DNA of 12,614 nt, taken from NCBI GenBank assembly GCA_045600005.1, contig JAZRXB010000213.1, positions 1 to 12,614 of the forward strand. Direction: 5' to 3'. The notes beneath the pieces were generated by a model. The model did no database searches, had not been told where the DNA came from, and worked only from the letters and a program-made list of their open reading frames with translations. Origin of the DNA: Flemingiibacterium sp045600005. Its GTDB lineage: Bacteria > Bacillota > Clostridia > Oscillospirales > CAG-272. Below, one piece after another: positions 7,354-12,614 of this stretch (positions within the stretch are counted from its first letter, which is position 1; each line of letters begins with the position of its first letter). Position numbers and translations under genes: made by a program.

Positions 7354-8736
7354 TCAGCCGCCGTACTGTCCGCCCGCGTTCCGGCGGCTTTGGACCGTGT
7401 CGCTGTATGCGTTTGTGATCGCGTCCCAAGTCAAGACGTTGACCACGCCGTTGACGCCCAGCCCGAACAGGCTCTGAAAGGCGTAGACCGCATCGCGCGT
7501 CGCCGTGCCGAACACGCCGTCGACGTTCAGCGGCGGCAGCTCGGAATAGACCTCCGAAAGCGCGTTCAGATATTCCTGTAAGAGCCGCACGTCGTTTCCC
7601 TGCATCCCGATCGTGAGGATATAGCCGGGGAAGGGCGCGACCGGCACGCCGGTGTAGTATTCGGGCGTCGCCAGCACGATGCCGCGGTAGACGTTGAACA
7701 GATCGTTCCACGTCCGCTCGTCGACGATACCGGTCACGGGAAGCCCGTAGACGCGCTGGAAAGCCCGGACCGCGTTCTCGGTCTCGGGACCGAAGCTGCC
7801 GTCGACGCGGATGACCGGGATCGCGCTGAGATTCTGCCCGACGACCGCCAGAAAATACTGGAACGACCGGACGAAACGTCCCTCGTCGCCCGGCCGGAGC
7901 GTCGTGGGGAACTGATTGCTGACCTCGGAGAGGGAAAGTCCCTCGGAATCCAGCTCGTTGAGCTTTTTGACGCCGGCGAAGATCCGCGCAATGGCGTACC
8001 ACGTCGCCGGACCGATCACACCGTCCTGCGCAAGGTCGAAAATGCGCTGGAACTCGCGCACGGACGCTTCCATCGACGCGGAATAGATGCCGTCGACCGG
8101 ATAGATCCTCGGAATGGACGGATAATTCGCGGCGATGCGGTTGAGCCGGATCTGCACGGCGCGCACGTCGTTGCCGAAGTCGCCGGGACGGAGCGGACGA
8201 TAGGGAACGCTCGGCGTGATGGGACGGATCGGCGCGTCGGTGACAAGATCGATGTCGTTCCCGTAGTAGCGGGTGAGGATCTCGTAGGGCGTCAGTCCCT
8301 GTTCGGCGAGCGCGACGGTCCCCCACTGGGAAAGACCGTCGCAGGTGACGGTCTTTCCGCTGCAATACTGCGAGAAAAGCGGTTCGACCGAACCCTGACG
8401 GCTGATGTACGCGGGGAAGATGTCGTCGACGATGCGGCTGACGTTCTCGAAAATATCGCGCCCGTTCACGAAGTACTGGTCGATGGCGGTCGAATTCGTG
8501 ATGTCGAAATCATAGCCCCGGCTGCGGTAATATTCGGTATAAATGCGATTGAGCGCGAAGGTGAGCTGCGCGTAGACGTTGGCGCGGATGGCGTTTTCAG
8601 GCCATGTGGGGTAGATCTCGCTCGACGCGACGTTCTTCACGTAGTCGATGAACGGAACGGTGACGTTGGCGGCGGGAGAGTTCGGAGGACCGAGGTGAAC
8701 GGTGATCGTTTCGGGAATATAGGGAAGCTCCGGCAT
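7354..8736 (-). CDS. SpoIID-like domain protein with three peptidoglycan-binding repeats
   Basis: A 460-residue protein. Residues about 26-160 resemble the SpoIID/LytB lytic transglycosylase domain: VASSEIYPTWPENAIRANVYAQ (33-54, split by Glu40, the candidate catalytic Glu of the SpoIID E(M/I)P region) and LSQWGTVALAEQG (135-147), like the SQYGA..MAEQG block. Three PG_binding_1 repeats follow, at about 183-250, 282-348 and 374-442, each with an FQ....(G)...G...TW pattern. C125 and C132 could bind zinc, as reported for some SpoIID proteins. Classical SpoIID has an N-terminal membrane anchor; this protein has neither an anchor nor a signal peptide. AAAGGAGG lies 5 nt before ATG 8736, overlapping the stop codon of the preceding gene. 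A role in spore cortex or cell-wall remodelling is inferred. Confidence 0.8.
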   Translation of the reverse strand: MPELPYIPETITVHLGPPNSPAANVTVPFIDYVKNVASSEIYPTWPENAIRANVYAQLTFALNRIYTEYYRSRGYDFDITNSTAIDQYFVNGRDIFENVSRIVDDIFPAYISRQGSVEPLFSQYCSGKTVTCDGLSQWGTVALAEQGLTPYEILTRYYGNDIDLVTDAPIRPITPSVPYRPLRPGDFGNDVRAVQIRLNRIAANYPSIPRIYPVDGIYSASMEASVREFQRIFDLAQDGVIGPATWYAIARIFAGVKKLNELDSEGLSLSEVSNQFPTTLRPGDEGRFVRSFQYFLAVVGQNLSAIPVIRVDGSFGPETENAVRAFQRVYGLPVTGIVDERTWNDLFNVYRGIVLATPEYYTGVPVAPFPGYILTIGMQGNDVRLLQEYLNALSEVYSELPPLNVDGVFGTATRDAVYAFQSLFGLGVNGVVNVLTWDAITNAYSDTVQSRRNAGGQYGG

Positions 8737-8747
8737 GGCGTCCTCCT

Positions 8748-9158
8748 TTACAGATCGGGATTTTCGCTCTCGGTGAAGTCGGTTCCGGTGCGCGGGTAGA
8801 CGTTGACGGAATCGTACTCGGCGAGCGCGAGCATATCGACCGGCTGGATGGACGTCACGTCCGCGAAAACCGGCACGCCGGTGTCGGTGACGACGTAGAA
8901 GCCCTCCTTCTCGGCCTGTATCGTGTAGGTGGCAAAGGGCTTTTCTCCGCCCGGCGACAGCGAGAGGGAGCGGTCGGGAGCGGGAAGCGTGAGCCGCGCG
9001 GTCTTTCCGTCGGGACCGGTGCGTGCGGCGGTGACGATCCCTCCGACGCCGGGCGCGGCTTCGGAGAACACGGTCACGGACACGTCTTCCAGCGGGATCG
9101 CGCCTCTCGCCGTCGTGACATTGACGATCAGCTGACCGGAATGATTGTTTTCTGCCAT
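8748..9158 (-). CDS. Small Ig-like (carboxypeptidase-regulatory/CnaB-type) domain protein
   Basis: A 136-residue beta-rich protein resembling carboxypeptidase-regulatory-like/CnaB folds: QLIVNVTTARGAIPLEDVSV near the N-terminus, TGPDGKTARLTLPAP (about 47-61) and YTIQAEKEGFYV in the middle. No signal peptide or LPxTG anchor is present. I chose ATG 9158 because GGAGG sits 5 nt upstream; an in-frame ATG at 9242 would extend through the upstream promoter and into the neighbouring terminator. It is the first gene of the operon, 11 bp before the SpoIID-like gene. Probably a structural or adhesive partner of that protein; no enzymatic role is visible. Confidence 0.72.
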   Translation of the reverse strand: MAENNHSGQLIVNVTTARGAIPLEDVSVTVFSEAAPGVGGIVTAARTGPDGKTARLTLPAPDRSLSLSPGGEKPFATYTIQAEKEGFYVVTDTGVPVFADVTSIQPVDMLALAEYDSVNVYPRTGTDFTESENPDL

Positions 9159-9197
9159 AAAAACCTCCGTCTGGTGAAATTTCGGTTTCCAGTACAG

Positions 9198-9226
9198 AAT
9201 ATGCCGCGGCCGCCGGATTGATACAA
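9198..9226 (-). promoter_or_regulatory. Possible promoter of the Ig-like/SpoIID-like operon
   Basis: On the minus strand: TTGTAT (9221-9226), a 17-bp spacer, CATATT (9198-9203), each about four of six to sigma-A consensus. The same stretch reads GGCATATT, which looks like a sporulation sigma-E -35 (GKCATATT), but no good CATACA-type -10 follows at the right distance. Sigma assignment is open. Confidence 0.4.
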
Positions 9227-9257
9227 AAAAGCCGTTTTCCATGCCGGAAAACGGCTT
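9225..9257 (-). terminator. Intrinsic terminator after the AraC pair
   Basis: On the minus strand, a 12-bp perfect stem (9229-9240 with 9246-9257, 5-nt loop) is followed by six T residues. It ends the transcript of the two AraC genes and separates it from the next minus-strand operon. A weaker AT-rich hairpin of about 13 bp lies just before it (9261-9290). Confidence 0.9.
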
Positions 9258-9301
9258 GACGGCTTTCGTTATTCTGAAATAATGAAAGCTGCGGGATATT
9301 T

Positions 9302-10165
9302 TCAGCGTTTCCGCCGGACCTCGGAGGGCGTCTGACCGGTCTGGCGGCGGAAGCTCTTGGCGAAGCTCATCGGGTCGGCAAAGCCGCAGCGTTCGGCGGT
9401 CTCCGAGACCGAAAGCCCTTCGTCGCTCAGGTATCCGTAGGCTTTTTCGATGCGCAGACGGATGAGGTAACGGTGGAGCGAAAGCCCCGTGGCGCGCGTG
9501 ATGATGCGGTTGATGTGGTTCGGATGGTAGCTGAACGCTCTGCCGAGCGATTCGTAGGAGAGCTTTTCGCCGAGATGCGCGTGGATGTAGGCGATGATCG
9601 CGTCGGCGTTCGCGTCGGCGCGGATCGGAGAAACGCCCCGGATGCGCGCGCGGCGGCAGAGCTTCGTCAGCATCGTGGTCAGGAGACTGCCGGTCAGCGT
9701 TTCGGAATAGACGCGGCGGGTCTTATACTCGTCGAGAAGCTCGCGCAGAGAGGATTCCGCCCAGAATCCCGCGCCGTCGAAGATCACGCCGTTCGCGTCG
9801 GCGTTTTCGGTCATGGCATACACGCCGTTCAGACGTTCGACGCTGAAATCCTCCGGCTTGTCGGGCGCGGTCAGCTTGGGGTCGGGCGAATCGCCCGCGT
9901 AGTCGAAATTCAGCATGACGATGCGAAGTCCGCTTTCGGGAACGTCCGAGAAACCGTAGACCTCGCCTGCCTGCCACGCCAGCAGCGTTCCCGCCGCAAG
10001 CGGATAGGAGCGTGCGCCGATGTCCAGATTTCCCGTGCCTTCGAGAACATAGACGAGCCTCGCGTCGTAGGCGATGACGCCGTTGTAGCCATAGTCGGGC
10101 GATACGTCGATGATGCGCGCATAGCGCAGGAAGGGACGCAGCCCGTTCAGACGAATGCTTTTCAT
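9302..10165 (-). CDS. AraC family regulator with cupin-like sensor (downstream member of pair)
   Basis: A 287-residue AraC-type regulator. The N-terminal part (about 20-110) is a beta-rich, sugar-sensing cupin-like domain (VYVLEGTGNLDIGARSYPL...GTLLAW). The C-terminal part (about 186-285) is the double helix-turn-helix with the signature CGFADPMSFAKSFRRQTGQTPSE at about 260-282. I start it at 10165, where ATG overlaps the TGA of the upstream regulator (TGATG). No ribosome site is visible, which points to translational coupling. An open frame continues upstream to 10396, but that part only shadows the upstream gene. The two AraC proteins share one promoter and lie divergent from the GH99-like gene, the likely target. 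The ligand is unknown. Confidence 0.87.
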   Translation of the reverse strand: MKSIRLNGLRPFLRYARIIDVSPDYGYNGVIAYDARLVYVLEGTGNLDIGARSYPLAAGTLLAWQAGEVYGFSDVPESGLRIVMLNFDYAGDSPDPKLTAPDKPEDFSVERLNGVYAMTENADANGVIFDGAGFWAESSLRELLDEYKTRRVYSETLTGSLLTTMLTKLCRRARIRGVSPIRADANADAIIAYIHAHLGEKLSYESLGRAFSYHPNHINRIITRATGLSLHRYLIRLRIEKAYGYLSDEGLSVSETAERCGFADPMSFAKSFRRQTGQTPSEVRRKR

Positions 10166-10992
10166 CACAGCTTCATGAAATCGGTCGGCGAGGTCCCGGT
10201 GTGGGCGCGGAACACGCGGGTGAAATAGTTCGGGTCGGAGAAACCGACTTCCTTCGCGGCTTCGGCGACGCTGTACTGTCCCGACAGAAGAAGATCCTTG
10301 GCGCGCAGCACGCGCTTGTTCAGACGGTAATCGGTCGGCGTGACGCCGAAAAGGCGGACGAACAGACGGCGGAAATGCGTCTCGCTCAGCTCGCACATCG
10401 CGGCAAGCTCGGTGACGCTCAGGTTCTCCATGTAGCGCGAATCGAGCGCGCGGCGGGCAGGCAGCAGCTTGTTGTAGTCGTCCTTATTCAGAAGACTGCG
10501 CCCGGCGTCGGTGAAATAGAGGTAGAGCAGCTGATAGAGGATCGAGCGCGCCATGACGCGATAGCCGTTGCGCTTCGCCTGCCAGACCGACAGAAGCTCC
10601 TCGAAGGGCTTGGTGAACAGGTCGGACGACCCGGCGGCGGTGATGCAGCGCACGCGCCCCGACACGATCTCGGAAAAAGCGGTCCCGTCCGGCGTTTCGG
10701 GATGCTGCATATTGAAGTTGACGGTGTAGTGGACGAACGGTTCCGCGTCCTGACAGGAGACGGTATAGGAGCTGTTCGCCGAGACGAAAAGCATCTGTCC
10801 CGCCATCAGTTCGAGACGTTCCGAGCCGAAGTCGAACACGCCCCGTCCCGAAAGGCAGAGGACCAGTCCGTCCATTTTGCGTCCCGTGCGGTAATCGTTC
10901 CAGCGGAAGCGCTGAATGAAGGTCTGTTTGTGGACGAGAAGGACCTCGTTCACGGTCAGATCGAAGTCGGAGATCTGAATGCTGTCGGTCAT
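10165..10992 (-). CDS. AraC family regulator with cupin-like sensor (upstream member of pair)
   Basis: A 275-residue AraC-type regulator with an N-terminal AraC-binding/cupin-like region (about 15-95, MDGLVLCLSGRGVFDF and LELMAGQMLFV) and a C-terminal DNA-binding region (about 180-275) with the signature GFSDPNYFTRVFRAHTGTSP at 250-269. ATG 10992 has AAAGGGGA 8 nt upstream and a strong promoter at 11026-11054. It is co-transcribed with, and overlaps by 1 nt, the second AraC gene. Divergent placement from the GH99-like gene suggests local control of carbohydrate use. Identity between the two AraC proteins looks low by eye, so they are not a recent duplication. Confidence 0.9.
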   Translation of the reverse strand: MTDSIQISDFDLTVNEVLLVHKQTFIQRFRWNDYRTGRKMDGLVLCLSGRGVFDFGSERLELMAGQMLFVSANSSYTVSCQDAEPFVHYTVNFNMQHPETPDGTAFSEIVSGRVRCITAAGSSDLFTKPFEELLSVWQAKRNGYRVMARSILYQLLYLYFTDAGRSLLNKDDYNKLLPARRALDSRYMENLSVTELAAMCELSETHFRRLFVRLFGVTPTDYRLNKRVLRAKDLLLSGQYSVAEAAKEVGFSDPNYFTRVFRAHTGTSPTDFMKL

Positions 10993-11025
10993 ACGTCCGT
11001 TCCCCTTTCCGTTTTTTCTGCTTTC

Positions 11026-11054
11026 ATTTTACCGCAAGGGTCGATTCTTGTCAA
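11026..11054 (-). promoter_or_regulatory. Sigma-A promoter of the AraC pair
   Basis: On the minus strand: TTGACA (11049-11054), a 17-bp spacer, TAAAAT (11026-11031). Predicted start near 11019, giving a leader of about 27 nt that contains the AAAGGGGA ribosome site. Confidence 0.82.
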
Positions 11055-11116
11055 GTGGAGCGGATGAGAACCGGAAATTTTATGGTCGATTTGTGCTTGC
11101 GTGGTTGAATTATCTA

Positions 11117-11145
11117 TTTACAAGCCGCGCGGTTTGGTGTAAAAT
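11117..11145 (+). promoter_or_regulatory. Sigma-A promoter of the GH99-like gene, with possible operator
   Basis: TTTACA (11117-11122), a 17-bp spacer, TAAAAT (11140-11145). The spacer contains the palindrome CCGCGCGG (11124-11131), and an inverted repeat TATAGG-TTG-CCTATA (11149-11163) sits at the predicted start near 11152. Either could be a regulator site. The remaining intergenic DNA between the two divergent promoters (11055-11116) shows nothing else I can name. Confidence 0.7.
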
Positions 11146-11202
11146 TGTTATAGGTTGCCTATATACATACATACTATCAATGTCTAAGGAGGGATCCAAA
11201 GT

Positions 11203-12447
11203 ATGGAACGACTGAATTATGTGCCGGAGCCGCAGCCTGCGAAGACCGACCGGCTGGTGATGGCGCATTATTATCCCGGCTGGACGCCAGGCGGCACCGA
11301 TCTGCACAACGGTTTTGCCGATCTTGCCGATTTCCCGGAGCGCACGCCTCTGCTGGGCTACTACGACGAAGCCGACCCGGAGACGACCGACTGGGAGATC
11401 AAATGGGCGCTTGAACACGGGATCGGCGGCTTTATTTACTGCTGGTACCGCTATCGCAGCAACCTCGGAAAGCCCGTGACCCGCGACGCGCTGCGGCTCG
11501 GTCACGCTCTGCACGACGGACTGTTCCGCGCACGCTACGGCGGGATGATGAAGTTCGCCATCATGTGGGAATGCCAGACGCATCGCTGGGGCTCGGCGGT
11601 CAGCGTCGACGACATCGTGGACAACATCCTGCCGTTCTGGATCGAAAACTACTTCTCCCGCCCGAATTACCTGCGCGTCGGGGGCAAGCCGATCCTGTTC
11701 ATCTACGCGGAGGATCAGCTCGCCGCGGAGCTCGGCTCGCCGGAGCTTCTGCGCGAAGCGTTCGCCCGCTGCGATGAGATCATGAAGGAAAAAGGGCTTG
11801 GCGGACTTCTGTACGCCGCGATGGAGAACTGCCGCGACGAGGACATGAAGCAGTTCGGTCAGACCGGAAAAGAAGACCTTGTGAACGCCGCGCGTTATTT
11901 TGACTGGGGCTTTGATTACTGCTTCCAGTACACATGGCCCTATCTGCGCCCGTGGATGAAGCCGGACGAGCTGGAGGTCTATAACAGGACCCTGCGCGTT
12001 CCGCCCGAAAAGGTCATCGGATCCCAGCTGGCGCGCATCCGCAACCGCGCCGAAAAGTATCCGGGACGCTATATTTACACGAACAGCGTCATGCGCGACT
12101 CCGCGCCGTGGTACACGGTCATGGGCGTCGATCCTCGCGGCTGGACGTCTCAGTGGCGGCTCGACCCCGGCCAGTGGAAGGAACTGATGACCCGCACGAA
12201 GAGCTATCTCGATTCCACGCTTCCCGAAGACGATATCGGACGGAAGATCTGCATCCTCGATACATGGAACGAGTGGTCGGAGGGACACTATATCTCGCCC
12301 CACCGTCAGTACGGCTTTCAGTTCCTCGACGCGGTGCGCGAGGTCTATTCGGACTGCGCGAACGTCCCCGATCACCGTTCGCCCGCCGAGGTCGGTCTCG
12401 GTCCCTACGACGGTCCGTGGAAGCGGTACTGGGAAAAACGGAAATGA
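11203..12447 (+). CDS. GH99-like / WbsX-family carbohydrate-active protein
   Basis: A 414-residue protein of the WbsX-type (Glyco_tran_WbsX, GH99-like TIM-barrel) family. Landmarks are AHYYPGW (21-27), GGFIYCWYRY (75-84), a KPILFIY strand (162-168) and TWNEWSEG (354-361). Glu357 and Glu360 in that motif are candidate catalytic acids, because the matching C-terminal region is the most conserved in the family. The start at 11203 has AAGGAGGG 9 nt upstream. No signal peptide is visible, so it should act inside the cell on an imported or internally made glycan. Proteins with this domain are often labelled glycosyltransferases, but the fold suggests a glycoside hydrolase. Substrate unknown. No terminator is seen in the 25 bp before the MITE at 12473, whose hairpin may serve. 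Confidence 0.82.
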   Translation: MERLNYVPEPQPAKTDRLVMAHYYPGWTPGGTDLHNGFADLADFPERTPLLGYYDEADPETTDWEIKWALEHGIGGFIYCWYRYRSNLGKPVTRDALRLGHALHDGLFRARYGGMMKFAIMWECQTHRWGSAVSVDDIVDNILPFWIENYFSRPNYLRVGGKPILFIYAEDQLAAELGSPELLREAFARCDEIMKEKGLGGLLYAAMENCRDEDMKQFGQTGKEDLVNAARYFDWGFDYCFQYTWPYLRPWMKPDELEVYNRTLRVPPEKVIGSQLARIRNRAEKYPGRYIYTNSVMRDSAPWYTVMGVDPRGWTSQWRLDPGQWKELMTRTKSYLDSTLPEDDIGRKICILDTWNEWSEGHYISPHRQYGFQFLDAVREVYSDCANVPDHRSPAEVGLGPYDGPWKRYWEKRK

Positions 12448-12472
12448 ATCCCGCCGCGTCCGTTCTGTTCGT

Positions 12473-12614
12473 TAAGGCAATACCGCACAGTTCTGATGGT
12501 GCGATTGCGCCGTCAGATTTCCCGTCAGACGAAACAAACCCCGGATGGCATAGTACCTCCTATGCCGACGAAATTTGTACAGTATGACGGGAAAGATGCA
12601 GGCAGGCGTGCCAT
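12473..12614 (+). repeat. MITE-like palindromic repeat, left-hand part (copy 2, cut by window end)
   Basis: This begins with TAAGGCAATACCGCACA (12473-12489), the inverted match of the right end of copy 1. It contains arms that pair with the right half: GATGGTGCG with CGTGCCATC, TTTCCCGTCA with TGACGGGAAA, and a central GGCATAG/CTATGCC hairpin. The whole element would fold into a long imperfect cruciform of about 178 bp. It lies 25 bp after the GH99-like stop codon, in the same orientation as copy 1. Confidence 0.82.

Noticed and set aside
9159..9242. N-terminal extension of the Ig-like protein
   Set aside because: It would run through the terminator of the AraC pair and the promoter. GGAGG lies just before ATG 9158 instead.
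10166..10396. N-terminal extension of the downstream AraC gene
   Set aside because: The 77 extra residues are Arg/Pro-rich and overlap the coding end of the upstream AraC gene in another frame. The TGATG junction at 10165 is the natural start.
11110..12375. Minus-strand open frame of 421 codons opposite the GH99-like gene
   Set aside because: The opposite strand has clear WbsX/GH99-like motifs, a ribosome site and a promoter. This frame has none of these and would start inside another gene.

Overview
The window looks like a piece of a GC-rich, spore-forming-type Firmicute genome, most likely a Clostridia (Oscillospirales-like) gut or rumen lineage. The reasons are strong AGGAGG-type ribosome sites, sigma-A promoters with 17-bp spacers, intrinsic terminators, a TTG start, a yybP-ykoY riboswitch, a PocR/AraC regulator and a SpoIID-related protein. 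The lineage is inferred; no rRNA or phylogenetic marker gene is present. All genes are chromosomal-type metabolic, regulatory or cell-wall genes. No phage, CRISPR, tRNA or rRNA gene was seen.

Layout. Positions 1-119 are the tail of a palindromic, MITE-like repeat, and 12473-12614 are the head of a second copy in the same orientation, so the repeat brackets the whole window. Positions 271-4141 (minus strand) hold a three-gene sugar operon, transcribed isomerase, then FGGY kinase, then aldose-epimerase-like protein. Divergent from it, at 4299-5126 (plus), is a PocR-domain AraC regulator; the two promoters physically overlap. Positions 5183-6672 (plus) are an independent unit: a near-consensus promoter, a yybP-ykoY (Mn2+) riboswitch with an expression-platform terminator, and an SLC13/ArsB/NhaD-type ion permease starting at a TTG. 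Positions 6807-9158 (minus) are a three-gene operon of proteins without signal peptides: a small Ig-like protein, a SpoIID-like protein with peptidoglycan-binding repeats, and a second peptidoglycan-binding protein. Positions 9302-10992 (minus) are two AraC/cupin regulators overlapping at TGATG. Divergent from them, at 11203-12447 (plus), is a GH99-like/WbsX-family carbohydrate enzyme.

How it fits together. There are two carbohydrate modules, each with its own divergent AraC-type control: an isomerase-kinase-mutarotase pathway under a PocR/AraC sensor, and an intracellular GH99-like enzyme under an AraC pair. Between them lie a metal-responsive transporter and a probable sporulation or cell-wall operon.

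The most notable item is the riboswitch unit. The conserved aptamer core and a P1 helix that is mutually exclusive with the terminator are both readable directly. The controlled gene is not one of the classic Mn2+ exporters (MntP, TerC/Alx, P-type ATPase) but an IT-superfamily permease, which makes it a candidate metal-efflux transporter.
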